From Burkholderia sp. L27(2015) (GTDB taxonomy: Bacteria > Pseudomonadota > Gammaproteobacteria > Burkholderiales > Burkholderiaceae), in the NCBI RefSeq assembly GCF_009765705.1, contig NZ_LMUX01000021.1, positions 1,285,768 to 1,333,574 on the forward strand: a DNA stretch of 47,807 nt, read 5' to 3'. Of the stretch, positions 11,040 to 20,294 are shown piece after piece. Positions within the stretch are counted from its first letter, which is position 1, and each line of letters begins with the position of its first letter. The translations under genes were made by a program, and so were the position numbers. The notes beneath the pieces were generated by a model that was not told where the DNA came from, did no database searches, and saw only the letters and a program-made list of their open reading frames with translations.

Positions 11040-12639
11040 CCCCGCCGCAGACGCCTGGCTCGAGCGCGGCCGCGCGGCGCTGACGAAAGCCCAACCCGGC
11101 GCGCACGCCGACGCCGTCGGCCGCGTCGAGCACGTCGCCGATGGCATCGCGCTCGTCTCGGGTCTGCCCGACGTACGCTTGAATGAGTTGCTGCGCTTCG
11201 ACGGCAAGTGCTTCGGTTTCGCCCTCACGCTGGACGCCGACACCATTGGGGCAGTGTTGCTAGACGATGCCGACGCGATCGCCGCCGGCTCAGTCGTCAC
11301 CGGCACGGGGCAGGTGGTACAGGTGCCCGTCGGGCCGGGCTTGCTCGGGCGCGTGGTCGATCCGCTGGGCCGGCCGCTCGACGACGGTGGCCCCGTGCGG
11401 GAAGAGGCGCGGATGCCGATCGAAAGGCCGGCGCCAAGCATCATCGAGCGCGACCTTGTAACCGAGCCGATTGCCACCGGCATTCTGTTGATCGACGCGT
11501 TGTTTGCGATCGGACGTGGTCAGCGCGAGTTAATCATCGGCGACCGGGCGACGGGTAAAACCGCGATTGCGATCGACACGATCGTCAATCAAAAGCACAG
11601 TGATGTCATCTGCGTGTACGTGGCGATCGGCCAGCGCGCGTCGGCCGTCGAGCGCGTAATCGCGGCCGTGCGCGAGCACGGTGCGCCCGAGCGCTGCGTG
11701 TTTGTGTTCGCTTCGGGCGCAGCATCGGCCGGGCTGCAATGGATTGCGCCATTTAGCGCGATGACGATGGCCGAATATTTTCGCGATCGTGGGCAGCACG
11801 CGCTCGTCGTGATCGACGATCTGACCAAGCATGCGGCAACTCACCGCGAGTTGGCGCTGCTCACGCGCGAGCCACCGGGGCGCGAGGCCTATCCGGGCGA
11901 TATCTTCTATCTGCACGCACGACTACTCGAACGGGCGGCGAAGCTTTCTGCCGAGCGCGGCGGCGGTTCATTGACGGCATTGCCGATCGCGGAAACCGAT
12001 GCCGGCAATCTGTCCGCGTATATCCCGACCAATTTGATTTCGATCACCGATGGCCAGATCGTCTTGAACACCGGCCTGTTCGCGGCTAACCAGCGACCCG
12101 CGGTCGATGTCGGCTTGAGCGTGAGTCGCGTTGGTGGCAAAGCGCAGATGCCGGCCTTGCGCAACGTATCGGGGCGCTTGCGTCTGGATTATTCGCAGTT
12201 CCTGGAGCTGGAGATGTTTTCGCGTTTCGGCGGCCTGAGCGACGCACGCGTGAAGGCCCAGGTGGTGCGCGGTGAGCATATCCGTGCGTTGATCACGCAG
12301 CCGCGCTTTACGGCTCTACGCCCCGTCGATGAAGTGGCACTTCTTGCGGCATTGGCCGAGGGCGTGTTCGATCGACTTCCGGCTGAAAGCATTGCCACGA
12401 TACGAACCCGTCTTGCGGCGCACCTCGATGCGCATGGCGGCAATGCGGCAGCTACCTTGAAAGAGACCGGCACGCTCGACGCGACCGCTCAGGCGACGCT
12501 TGTGGCGGCTGTGCGGGATCTAGCGCAGGCCTGCGCAACGACAGCGCCTGTCTTAGCGGAGGTGCCGAAAAAGCCAGCACCTCCGGCTGCGACCGTGACA
12601 ACCTCGGCCACTACCGCAGCCCGCCCGAAATCATCATGA
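11020..12639 (+). CDS. atpA: N-type rotary ATPase, alpha subunit
   Basis: The regulatory nucleotide-binding subunit of the catalytic head, 539 residues. The P-loop GDRATGKT is at about 174-181, followed by AIDTIVNQK. The [27 protein letters not shown] and [18 protein letters not shown] segments are all conserved. The start ATG lies inside the end of atpF (20-base overlap). The C-terminal tail of about 35 residues is Ala/Pro/Thr-rich ([16 protein letters not shown]) and is an extension compared with housekeeping alpha subunits. Confidence 0.93.
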   Translation: MIPTTPDPAADAWLERGRAALTKAQPGAHADAVGRVEHVADGIALVSGLPDVRLNELLRFDGKCFGFALTLDADTIGAVLLDDADAIAAGSVVTGTGQVVQVPVGPGLLGRVVDPLGRPLDDGGPVREEARMPIERPAPSIIERDLVTEPIATGILLIDALFAIGRGQRELIIGDRATGKTAIAIDTIVNQKHSDVICVYVAIGQRASAVERVIAAVREHGAPERCVFVFASGAASAGLQWIAPFSAMTMAEYFRDRGQHALVVIDDLTKHAATHRELALLTREPPGREAYPGDIFYLHARLLERAAKLSAERGGGSLTALPIAETDAGNLSAYIPTNLISITDGQIVLNTGLFAANQRPAVDVGLSVSRVGGKAQMPALRNVSGRLRLDYSQFLELEMFSRFGGLSDARVKAQVVRGEHIRALITQPRFTALRPVDEVALLAALAEGVFDRLPAESIATIRTRLAAHLDAHGGNAAATLKETGTLDATAQATLVAAVRDLAQACATTAPVLAEVPKKPAPPAATVTTSATTAARPKSS

Positions 12640-13532
12640 GCAACAAGCTTAGCGAAGTTCAGGGCCGTATTTCGAGCGTGCATCAGCTCGAATCGGTAGT
12701 GAGCGCGATGCGCGGCATCGCCGCGGCTCGCTCGCGCGAAGCACAAGCCCGCATCGCCGGTATCCGTGCATGCGCGAGCATGATCGCCGACGCTATCGGC
12801 GACGCCCTGACTCTCGATCAGAGCGACGAAGCGAGAGCACATCTGAAGGACACTGTCGACGCCGAGGTCGTCATCATCCTCTGTGCAGAGCAGGGATTCG
12901 TGGGCACCTTCAATGAACACGTGGTCGAGGTCGCAACGCAACGTACTCCATCGCGTTCGCCTGAATACTTTCTGCTCGGCGATCGCGGTGTACCGGTCGC
13001 CATGGAGCATGGCCTGACGATAGCCTGGTCTGCGCCGATGGTAGCGCACGCCGACGAGGTCTCGGCTCTCGCGGATCGCATCACCGAGGCTCTTTATGAG
13101 CGTCTGAACGCAGGGAAAGCCGCGCGGGTGACGCTGCTGCATGCGGTACCGAACCCGTCGGAGACAATCGAGGTGATCGAAAGCGCGTTGTGGCCGTTCG
13201 ACTTCACGCGCTTTAAGCAGACGCCTCGTGGCTATCCACCGCTCGTCACGCTGGCGCCAAAGAAGCTGCTCGCCAAACTCGCCGAAGAATACATTTACAC
13301 GCAGTTATGCGAGGCGGTCATGCTGTCGTTCGCCGCCGAGAACGAGGCCCGCATGCGTGCGATGATCGCAGCCCGAACCAACGTCCACAACACGCTCGAC
13401 GGGTTGATCCAAGAGTCTCGCCGCCTGAGGCAGGATGAAATTACGTCGGAAATCGTCGAATTATCATCGGTCACGCTGGCGGCCGCGACCGCGCCGCGAA
13501 AACGTCATGGGGACCACAAGAACCTACCGTAG
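12636..13532 (+). CDS. atpG: N-type rotary ATPase, gamma subunit
   Basis: The central rotor shaft, 298 residues, close to the usual length. The N-terminal helix reads [33 protein letters not shown] cut into coiled-coil heptads, and the C-terminal helix has the conserved ENEARMRAM segment near residue 228. Sequence divergence is higher than for alpha and beta, as is normal for gamma. The start overlaps the atpA stop by 4 bases. It is the last gene of the cluster. Confidence 0.88.
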   Translation: MSNKLSEVQGRISSVHQLESVVSAMRGIAAARSREAQARIAGIRACASMIADAIGDALTLDQSDEARAHLKDTVDAEVVIILCAEQGFVGTFNEHVVEVATQRTPSRSPEYFLLGDRGVPVAMEHGLTIAWSAPMVAHADEVSALADRITEALYERLNAGKAARVTLLHAVPNPSETIEVIESALWPFDFTRFKQTPRGYPPLVTLAPKKLLAKLAEEYIYTQLCEAVMLSFAAENEARMRAMIAARTNVHNTLDGLIQESRRLRQDEITSEIVELSSVTLAAATAPRKRHGDHKNLP

Positions 13533-13585
13533 AAGTTATTTTATAAGTAGAATTTTTACTTTCTGCTAATTCATTGTGAAACCCT
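13533..13585. promoter_or_regulatory. AT-rich gap after atpG with a 7-bp inverted repeat
   Basis: This gap is markedly AT-rich against its surroundings. AGTAGAA at 13546-13552 is mirrored, with one G-U type mismatch, by TTCTGCT at 13561-13567. The T-run lies in the loop, not after the stem, so it is a poor intrinsic terminator. It more likely contains the promoter and auto-operator of the LysR gene. Confidence 0.4.
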
Positions 13586-14527
13586 ATGAATGTAAATATC
13601 CGTCAACTCGAGGGTTTCATCCAGGTTGCACGGTTGGGCGGCTTCTCCCATGCCGCAAATCGCCTGCATTTGACCCAAGCCGGCTTGAGTATTCTGATCC
13701 GCAAGCTCGAGGAAAGTCTCGATATGCGACTGTTCGAGCGCACGACACGCAGCGTAGTGCTGACTGCGGCCGGTCGCGAAATCCTACCGGCGGTAGAACG
13801 GATCCTGGCCGATGTCCAATCGCTCGAAACCACCGCTCGCGACATCGGTGCATACCATACCGCGCGCGTTACGCTGGCCCTGCCGCCAAGGTTGGCCGCC
13901 ACCCGTCTACCCCGCGTGCTTGCGCGGTTCAGCATCGACTACCCCCACGTGGCGGTCACTTTTCGCGAATGCATAGACGAGGAATTGATCAGTCGTGTGT
14001 ACACGCGCGATGTCGACTTTGGCCTTACATTCGACATCGAGTCCAATGACATGCTCGACTGCGAAGTGTTGGGCGAGGACGCGCTGGTTGCAGTGTGTGC
14101 GCCCGATCATCCGTTGGCGCGCAAGCGCACGCTGCGATGGCTTGACCTGGTGGGCCATCCGATCATTACGCTGCCGACCGCCAGCGCCGCGCGAACCCTG
14201 ATCGAACAACAATTTGCCGCGATAGGCCACCAGCTCAGGCCCGTCTATGAGGCCAATACCCTTGTCGCAATGGAATTCGCCAAGGAAGGGCTAGGCGTTG
14301 CCATCGTATCCGCCACAACGCCGGTTCACAATCCGTACACCGACCTCGTCCAACACGTGTTGCGTGGACCCATCGTCAAGCGACAATTGCTTGCCGTGAC
14401 ACGACGAAAATCAACCTTGTCCGAACCGGCACGCGCCCTGATCGATCTGTTTGCAACGGCCACATCGAAAAACGTCAAATCGGCCGTTGCGCCTCGCCGT
14501 GCTCGCACGGATGGCAGAGCGCCTTAA
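13586..14527 (+). CDS. LysR-family transcriptional regulator
   Basis: A 313-residue LTTR. The N-terminal winged helix-turn-helix is clear: LEGFIQVARLGGFSHAANRL, then LTQAGLSILIRKLEE and LFERTTRSVVLTAAG. Residues about 90-295 form the periplasmic-binding-like effector domain. The gene faces the minus-strand hydrolase/TctA/aconitase-like cluster and is the best candidate to control it; an AT-rich region at 20101-20180 in front of that cluster could hold its operator. Ribosome site is weak. Family is certain, target inferred. Confidence 0.9.
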   Translation: MNVNIRQLEGFIQVARLGGFSHAANRLHLTQAGLSILIRKLEESLDMRLFERTTRSVVLTAAGREILPAVERILADVQSLETTARDIGAYHTARVTLALPPRLAATRLPRVLARFSIDYPHVAVTFRECIDEELISRVYTRDVDFGLTFDIESNDMLDCEVLGEDALVAVCAPDHPLARKRTLRWLDLVGHPIITLPTASAARTLIEQQFAAIGHQLRPVYEANTLVAMEFAKEGLGVAIVSATTPVHNPYTDLVQHVLRGPIVKRQLLAVTRRKSTLSEPARALIDLFATATSKNVKSAVAPRRARTDGRAP

Positions 14528-14568
14528 TAACGCTCGCTATCCGCGATCGAGAGTTGAAGACAGATCGT

Positions 14569-15483
14569 TCAGGCGAGGTAGACCGGCTTAGGCACCGTAA
14601 AGAAGCTGTGCAGCAGGTGATAAACCGTCATGTAGTTCTTTTGCTGGAAACTCGCATGCGAGATCCCGGCCATCACGCTGAATTGCTTGTCCATATTGGA
14701 CAAGCCCCGGAAGAATGCCAGCAGATCGTCAATACTGGCGATCCCATCGTATTCGCCACGCAAGATCATCGACGGCACTGTGATTTTTTGCGGATCGACC
14801 AGCGGTAATTTCGAGCACATGTCGACGTAGGTGCCCGTGGGCATCGAGTCGTCGAGCGTCAAGATAGCATCCGCAAACGCGTTCACCGTTGCTGCGTCCG
14901 CGCATTCGGCATGGTCGCGGCTGAATATGCTTTGTACGAACGCGCGATCGATCGGGCGTCGGTTGTTCGCTTTGAAGTCTGCCAGCTTCTTCGTGCGCTC
15001 TCGCAAGGTCGGACTGCCTTCGCCTGTCCATACAAAGGCGTCGAGCACCAGCCTCGCAACGCGTTCCGGGTGGCGCTGCGCGAACAGCGCGGCCTTGAGC
15101 GCGCCGGACGAGATCCCATATACCAATAGCTTGCCGCCACCAGTGCGCTCAAGGATGTATTCGCTGCCGGCGGCCAGATCGTCGGCGCCATTGCTGATAT
15201 CGAAGTTGATGGGACGCGATTTATCCGAGCGGCCATAACCCTCGTTATCCATGCACCACGTATTGAAACCACGCTCGGCGAACCAATCCATCGCCGACGA
15301 ATGCGGGCGGCCGGGCACATGAAGATCGAAGGTCGGCTGCCCCGCCATCGACGAGCCGTGCACGAAAAGAATGGTTCCCGCCGGTTTCGCTGCCGGTGCA
15401 GCAGGTTTTTCCCATAGAAACAACCGGACATCGCCCTTCTTGATCCAGTGTTCGTTGCCACCGTTCCACTTCACATCTGCCAT
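14569..15483 (-). CDS. Alpha/beta hydrolase
   Basis: A 304-residue alpha/beta-fold hydrolase without a signal peptide. The oxyanion region is LFVHGSS, the nucleophile elbow GISSG (Ser), a likely acid is Asp in RGEYDG, and the His is in GISHASF. The family covers esterases, C-C bond hydrolases and lactonases; the sequence does not tell which. It ends the minus-strand cluster with the TctA/TctC transporter and the aconitase-like pair, so its substrate is probably an intermediate or precursor of an imported carboxylate. An AGGAGC ribosome site precedes the ATG. Confidence 0.85.
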   Translation of the reverse strand: MADVKWNGGNEHWIKKGDVRLFLWEKPAAPAAKPAGTILFVHGSSMAGQPTFDLHVPGRPHSSAMDWFAERGFNTWCMDNEGYGRSDKSRPINFDISNGADDLAAGSEYILERTGGGKLLVYGISSGALKAALFAQRHPERVARLVLDAFVWTGEGSPTLRERTKKLADFKANNRRPIDRAFVQSIFSRDHAECADAATVNAFADAILTLDDSMPTGTYVDMCSKLPLVDPQKITVPSMILRGEYDGIASIDDLLAFFRGLSNMDKQFSVMAGISHASFQQKNYMTVYHLLHSFFTVPKPVYLA

Positions 15484-15567
15484 AAATAGCTCCTTTAAAG
15501 AACGCCTACCTCGGGCTCGGGATTGCGCCGCGAACTGCCGCCGTCAGGGAATGAGACGTTCGATGCC

Positions 15568-17094
15568 TCATTGAGCCGACACTGCTTCAGCACGACGTGG
15601 CGCCTGCCGAGCCTGTTTCGCGCGAAAGAAAAATTGACCAGCGATCAACAGCGCACTGGCTGCGATAAAAGCAGCGCTGATCGGGTGATCCAGGAAGACC
15701 ATCATGTCGCCGTGCGACTGCAGCAGCGCGCGCCGGAAATATTCCTCGACCATCGGTCCCAGCACATAGCCGAGTAGAACCGGGGCGACGTGGAAGTCCA
15801 GCGCGGCGAAGATTGCCCCAGCTATGCCAAAGACCAACACCTCCCCGACTTCGAACAAGCTGTTGTTCGTGCTGTAAACACCCACGGCAATAAAGAACAA
15901 CGCCGATGGATACAGGTAACGATAGGGAACCTGGAGCAGCTTTACCCACACACCGATCAATGGCACGTTGAGTATCACCAGCAGCACATTGCCGATCCAG
16001 AAGCTGGCGATCAAACCCCAGAACAAATCCGCATGTTCGCTGATCAGTTGAGGGCCCGGCTGGATCCCCTGGATCAACAGCGCCCCGAGGATCAACGCCA
16101 TCACGGGATCTCCCGGAATCCCGAGGCTCATGGTCGGAATGAAGTCGACCTGCGTCTTCGAATGCGACGAAGCTTCCGGTGCCGCGACACCCGCCAGCGC
16201 ACCGTGCCCAAACCGTTCGGGCTTTTTGGATATTCTTTTTTCTATGGCGTAAGCGATGAACGTCGTGATGGTGGGACCGGTGCCGGGCATCGCGCCAAAC
16301 ACCGTGCCGACCAGAGTGCCACGCACCATCGGCAAGAACGATTGCTTGAGTTCCGCGGCGCTCGGCCGCATATCACGCAGGCGCACCTTGGTGCCACCGC
16401 CGATGACCTTCATCCGATTGACGTTTTGCAGAAATTCGGCGACGCCGAAAAGACCGAGCGCCAACGCAACGAGTTCGACCTTGTCAGAGAGTTCCGGCAA
16501 ACCGAAGGTAAAGCGCATGACGCCGCTGCTGACATCGGTGCCGACGATGCCCAGCAGCAACCCTATCGCCGTCATGGCGACGCCCTTCAGGGCCGACCCT
16601 TTCGATAGCGTGGCGCCGGCCAGCAAACCGAGCAACATGATCGAAAATAATTCTGCCGGGCCGAAACTGAATGCAACGCGCACCAACAGCGGCGAGGCAA
16701 AGATCATGACGACGATGCCGACCGACGCCGCGAAAAACGACGAGATCATCGTGATGCCAAGCGCTGTGCCGCCCTTGCCTGCCCGAGTCATGGGGTAACC
16801 GTCCAGACAGGTCACAGCATGCGGTGGGTGGCAAGGCAAGTTCAGCAGGATTGCGCCTATCGCGCCGCCGTACTGGGAGCCGTAAAAAATGCCGGCAAGC
16901 ATCAATATCGCCGGTATCGGATGCATCGTGTACGTCAGCGGCAGCAACAGGGAAATCGCCGATAACGCGCCCATGCCCGGCAGTACCCCGATGAGATTGC
17001 CGATCAATACGCCAAAGAATGACCACATCAGGTTGTGCGGCTGCAGCGCAACGCCGAAGCCCTGCATCAGGTTGAGTAGCGATTGCTCGATCAC
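15568..17094 (-). CDS. tctA: Tripartite tricarboxylate transporter, large membrane subunit (TctA)
   Basis: The 508-residue TctA channel subunit has about 12 membrane segments. Family motifs are present: GVLPGMGALSAISLLLPLT near residue 37, GSQYGGAIGAILLNLPCHP near 72, and GAMPGTGPTITTFIAYAIEK near 250. It would import a carboxylate bound by the TctC receptor encoded just upstream. The usual small four-helix TctB subunit is missing: the tctC stop and tctA start are only about 55 bases apart and the next gene downstream is a hydrolase. TctB may be encoded elsewhere or not be needed. Confidence 0.92.
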   Translation of the reverse strand: MIEQSLLNLMQGFGVALQPHNLMWSFFGVLIGNLIGVLPGMGALSAISLLLPLTYTMHPIPAILMLAGIFYGSQYGGAIGAILLNLPCHPPHAVTCLDGYPMTRAGKGGTALGITMISSFFAASVGIVVMIFASPLLVRVAFSFGPAELFSIMLLGLLAGATLSKGSALKGVAMTAIGLLLGIVGTDVSSGVMRFTFGLPELSDKVELVALALGLFGVAEFLQNVNRMKVIGGGTKVRLRDMRPSAAELKQSFLPMVRGTLVGTVFGAMPGTGPTITTFIAYAIEKRISKKPERFGHGALAGVAAPEASSHSKTQVDFIPTMSLGIPGDPVMALILGALLIQGIQPGPQLISEHADLFWGLIASFWIGNVLLVILNVPLIGVWVKLLQVPYRYLYPSALFFIAVGVYSTNNSLFEVGEVLVFGIAGAIFAALDFHVAPVLLGYVLGPMVEEYFRRALLQSHGDMMVFLDHPISAAFIAASALLIAGQFFFRAKQARQAPRRAEAVSAQ

Positions 17095-17148
17095 GATCGG
17101 CCTCGCTCAGACACACACGCTGGTGAATCGGGACTCATGACTCGGGCC

Positions 17149-18138
17149 TCATTGCAATTGAATCCCGTAGGTATGACCCAGCGTTCTCACATTCGCGATG
17201 TACTGCTTGAGCATCGCGTCGAACTCGTCGGGCGTGCTCGACACCGGCTCTCCTCCGATCGCAGTCAGGCTCGCGCGCACCTCAGGCAGCGTCAAGATTC
17301 GGGCGATCTCACTGCTCAATTTGACGCGGATATCCTTCGGCGTTTTAGCCGGCACCAGTGCGCCGTACCAATCGTCGCCGGGGTCCCCCGTGACCCCAGC
17401 CTGTTCCAGGGTTTGCACTCCGGGCGCGAACTTGTCGCCTAATGCCGAGGTGGTTGCGATGATGGTGAGCTTGCCGTCTTTGGCGAACGGTAACGCGTTC
17501 GGCCCCGGCGAAAATGCATAGTCGATACGGCCCGCAACCACATCATTGACGGCTTCGGGCGTACCGCGATACGGCGCGTGCTCGCCCTTGAAACCACCGC
17601 CGGTCGCAACCAGCAGAGCATGCAAATGACCGGTGCTGCCAGTGCCGGCGGAGCCGTAGACGAGTCCAGCCGGCTTGGTCTTCGCATAGGCCTGCAACTG
17701 CGCGATAGTCTTAATGCCACGTGCCGACGGCGTCACCAGGAAGCTCGGGGTACGCGCCATCAAAGTGACACCGGCAAAGTCGCGCAACGAATCGTAGGGC
17801 AAGCTGTTGCTAAGGCCTGACAGCACGCCAAATGCGCTAGGCGCCACCAGGACCGTTTGCCCGTCCGGTTTGGCCGCCGCAACATAGGCCGCACCGATTT
17901 CTCCGCCGGCTCCCGCGCGATTCACGACCACGACCGGAACACCCCATGCCTTGCTCAATTGCTGGCCGACCACACGGGCCACAATATCGGTCGCGCCTCC
18001 CGGCGTCGCGCCGACAACAAAGGTGATGACGCCGTTGGGATAGGTCGCAGCGGACGGTTCCGCCGCCGCCGACAGTCCGATGGACAATCCCAACAACACG
18101 ATAGAGCCCGCGACGCGGCGAAGTAGTTTGATCGGCAT
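17149..18138 (-). CDS. Bug/TctC-family periplasmic solute receptor
   Basis: A 329-residue tripartite-transporter receptor with a Sec signal peptide (positive MPIKLLRR, then a hydrophobic run ending near LSAAAEPS). The mature start YPNGVITFVVGATPGGATDIVAR is the standard Bug ligand-binding strand and loop, here with GATPGGATD where PFPPGGxxD is usual. I chose the ATG at 18138; a longer frame opens only with TTG at 18174. It is encoded upstream of tctA and would supply its substrate, probably a carboxylate or carboxamide, since Bug proteins bind carboxylates through the loop above. Confidence 0.9.
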   Translation of the reverse strand: MPIKLLRRVAGSIVLLGLSIGLSAAAEPSAATYPNGVITFVVGATPGGATDIVARVVGQQLSKAWGVPVVVVNRAGAGGEIGAAYVAAAKPDGQTVLVAPSAFGVLSGLSNSLPYDSLRDFAGVTLMARTPSFLVTPSARGIKTIAQLQAYAKTKPAGLVYGSAGTGSTGHLHALLVATGGGFKGEHAPYRGTPEAVNDVVAGRIDYAFSPGPNALPFAKDGKLTIIATTSALGDKFAPGVQTLEQAGVTGDPGDDWYGALVPAKTPKDIRVKLSSEIARILTLPEVRASLTAIGGEPVSSTPDEFDAMLKQYIANVRTLGHTYGIQLQ

Positions 18139-18235
18139 GGCGCTTCGGAACCTTTCTTTCAAGGGGTTAAGCAACGCGGGTTAAGTCATGCTGCACGGCT
18201 GTCCATGTCGGACCGCGCTTATGCAGCGCACTTTT

Positions 18236-18772
18236 TCAAGCTTGCTGCCTGGCGCCCACGGTCTGCCACCAGTGCGCCAACCACCCTTTGTTGCCACCCT
18301 CGGCGATCAGCTCGCGTAACTCTTCAGGCACCGGTGGAAAATCATGGGTTTGCTTGCGCGTGTGATTGGTAAAGCGACCGGTAAAGAAATTGCATTCGAT
18401 ATCGTCACCGGTGTCGCATAGCGTGGTTATGCCCGTGCAATGGGTGAGAACTCGCAAGCCATTGCAAATCGCGGCGCGGTACGACTGCACGGAAGTGGAT
18501 TCGCACAACAACCCGAGACCGAGCGCCTGCATCGCGACATAGCCATTGCCCTTGGGGCCCATGCCAAAGTTGCGGCCGGTCACGATCAGGTCGCCTGGAC
18601 GGCAACGTGTATGAAAGCCGGGATCGATGCGCTCGAATAGATGCGGGATCAACACATCGGGATTCATTTCGCGGCCGGTCACGAAGCTGGCGGGAATGAC
18701 GTCGCCCGCATGGGGCACGTCGTCGCCCAGCTTGTAGCAACGTCCTCGCAAGACCCAATTGAATTCAGACAT
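18236..18772 (-). CDS. Aconitase/isopropylmalate-dehydratase-like small subunit, divergent
   Basis: A 178-residue LeuD-like swivelling domain. The G(R)NFGMG segment aligns with the YGSGSSREHA loop of LeuD, but here continues GPKGNGYVA, so the substrate-binding Ser-Arg pair is gone. Downstream landmarks (ALGLGLLCES, NGLRVL, GDDIE) remain. The start overlaps the stop of the large-subunit gene by 8 bases. It should form a hydro-lyase with that protein, on a substrate unlike isopropylmalate: maleate, citraconate and dimethylmaleate hydratases belong to this family. Loss of activity is an alternative. Confidence 0.82.
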   Translation of the reverse strand: MSEFNWVLRGRCYKLGDDVPHAGDVIPASFVTGREMNPDVLIPHLFERIDPGFHTRCRPGDLIVTGRNFGMGPKGNGYVAMQALGLGLLCESTSVQSYRAAICNGLRVLTHCTGITTLCDTGDDIECNFFTGRFTNHTRKQTHDFPPVPEELRELIAEGGNKGWLAHWWQTVGARQQA

Positions 18773-20075
18773 AAGCACTCTCCATTCGGTCGCGCAAAGC
18801 CGCATCGGCCGGCATCGTACGGGGATCAGTGATTTTTCCTGCGAGCGCGGAAGCGGCCACGGTCGCCGGACTGCCGAGGAACAGGCGTGCGTCGATCGGG
18901 CCGAACCGTCCATGATTGTTATTGGTCGCGGTCGACAGCGAAACCTCGCCCCGTGCGACAGGTCCAACCACCGCGTCATTGCATGGACCACAGCCAGCCG
19001 GCAACAGCATTGCGCCAGCGTCGAGGAATATCTGCATCAAGCCTTCCTCGACAATGCGTCGAGTCGAACGTTCAGAGCCGGGCACGATGAACAGCCGCAC
19101 GCCCGATGCGATCCGTCGGCCCTTTAAAAAGCTGGCCGCACATAGCAGGTCCTCGTACATGCCGGAACCGCAAGAGCCTATAAACGCATGATCGATAGCG
19201 GTGCCCGCAGCCTCGCCGACATCCACGGCGTTTCCGACGTTACCGGGCAGCGACACCTGGGGCGCAATCGCGCTCAAGTCGAATGAGAACCGCGCTTCGT
19301 AAGTGGCGTCCGCATCGCTGAACACCGGCGTGAACGCACGTTTGGCATGTTTGGTGCAGTATTCCAATACCGCGGCGGAAGGCGGCACGAACACACCAGC
19401 CGCGCGCATCTCGGTGGGTGTACTGCACAAGGCAACTCTGGCGCCTAGCCCGAACTGATCGAGATCGCCCGCGTATTCGAGCACGCGATAGTCGAGATCC
19501 ACCGATACTTTGCCGGACTTCACCTGTCTCGCGAGATAGAAACCGATGTCTCGCGCTTGCACGCCGTTGGGCAACTTGCCCTTTAGCTCGAGCTGTACGG
19601 TCTTGGGCACTTCGACCCAGGTCGTGCCCGTGGCCAGCACCCGCGAGATCTCGTTGCCCACGCGCAACCCGAATGCGCCGACCGCACCCGCGTTCGTCGC
19701 GTGCGTGTCGTTGTCGAAATAAAACATGCCGGGCAACACAGAGCCTTGCTCCATCGGGAAGATGTGCCCGTGGCCGCCACGACCTGCATCGTAGAAACCC
19801 TCGATACCCCACTGCGCCGCGGCCTTGCGGTTAAATGCGCCGCGCTCGGCAGCACGATCGCTGCCGTACAGCACGTCGTGGTCACTGACCATCATCACTT
19901 TCTTGGGTGCTGCGACTTGCTTGATTCCGATCGCGTCGAGTTCGCCCTTGGCTTCGCGCACCAGACCGTCGTGGATCATGACCATGTCGGGATCGGGATA
20001 CAAGATGTCTCCAGCGTGCACATGCTCACGACCGCTAGTACGCGCCAGAACCTTTTCTATTGCTGTAAATCCCAT
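18765..20075 (-). CDS. Aconitase/isopropylmalate-dehydratase-like large subunit, divergent
   Basis: A 436-residue LeuC-like protein. The 4Fe-4S cluster cysteines are present: one in GSCGSGMYEDL and two in AGCGPC. The canonical GSCTNGR loop is changed to GSCGSGM, losing the Asn and the substrate-contacting Arg, and GDSHTST is changed to NDTHATN. The overall order HGHIFPMEQGSVLPGM, then VGNEISRVLATGT, then NNNHGRFG follows the family. It probably hydrates or dehydrates a dicarboxylate delivered by the TctA/TctC transporter. I infer a substrate class different from leucine biosynthesis; the exact one cannot be read. Confidence 0.85.
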   Translation of the reverse strand: MGFTAIEKVLARTSGREHVHAGDILYPDPDMVMIHDGLVREAKGELDAIGIKQVAAPKKVMMVSDHDVLYGSDRAAERGAFNRKAAAQWGIEGFYDAGRGGHGHIFPMEQGSVLPGMFYFDNDTHATNAGAVGAFGLRVGNEISRVLATGTTWVEVPKTVQLELKGKLPNGVQARDIGFYLARQVKSGKVSVDLDYRVLEYAGDLDQFGLGARVALCSTPTEMRAAGVFVPPSAAVLEYCTKHAKRAFTPVFSDADATYEARFSFDLSAIAPQVSLPGNVGNAVDVGEAAGTAIDHAFIGSCGSGMYEDLLCAASFLKGRRIASGVRLFIVPGSERSTRRIVEEGLMQIFLDAGAMLLPAGCGPCNDAVVGPVARGEVSLSTATNNNHGRFGPIDARLFLGSPATVAASALAGKITDPRTMPADAALRDRMESAYV

Positions 20076-20294
20076 GAAGCTCTCCGGCTAGGTGGTCTCA
20101 TCCAAGTAGCCAATTATCGAGAGATTAATTTGATAATAAAAACAACAATTTTTTATCGATTAATAACTATCTGTATTGAATTTGACATGGCTGTGCCGAG
20201 CGCGGGTTCTGGCCGCGATTTGAACCGCTTTATCAGGAGGGCCGGCAGCGAGGGCGTGTATTGGGAGCGGATCGGTTGGCCTGTCTGCCCCGCA
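20076..20294. promoter_or_regulatory. AT-rich intergenic region upstream of the aconitase-like operon
   Basis: The 219 bases contain no gene. Bases 20101-20180 are strongly AT-rich against the surroundings. ATTATC at 20113-20118 is mirrored by GATAAT at 20132-20137, and TTATCGATTAATAA at 20153-20166 is a second near-palindrome. Such AT-rich dyads suit LysR-type operators, and the LysR gene at 13586 is the nearest candidate. This is the likely promoter of the five minus-strand genes down to the hydrolase. Confidence 0.5.

Noticed and set aside
10557-11483. 308-codon minus-strand frame opposite atpF and atpA
   Set aside because: Ser/Arg/Pro-rich shadow of well-conserved ATPase genes.
13546-13567. 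Intrinsic terminator after atpG
   Set aside because: The stem is only 7 bp with a mismatch and the T-run is in the loop, not after it.
18236-20075. LeuCD isopropylmalate dehydratase for leucine synthesis
   Set aside because: The GSSRE and TNGR motifs are missing, no leuB or leuA gene is adjacent, and the context is a transporter/hydrolase catabolic cluster.
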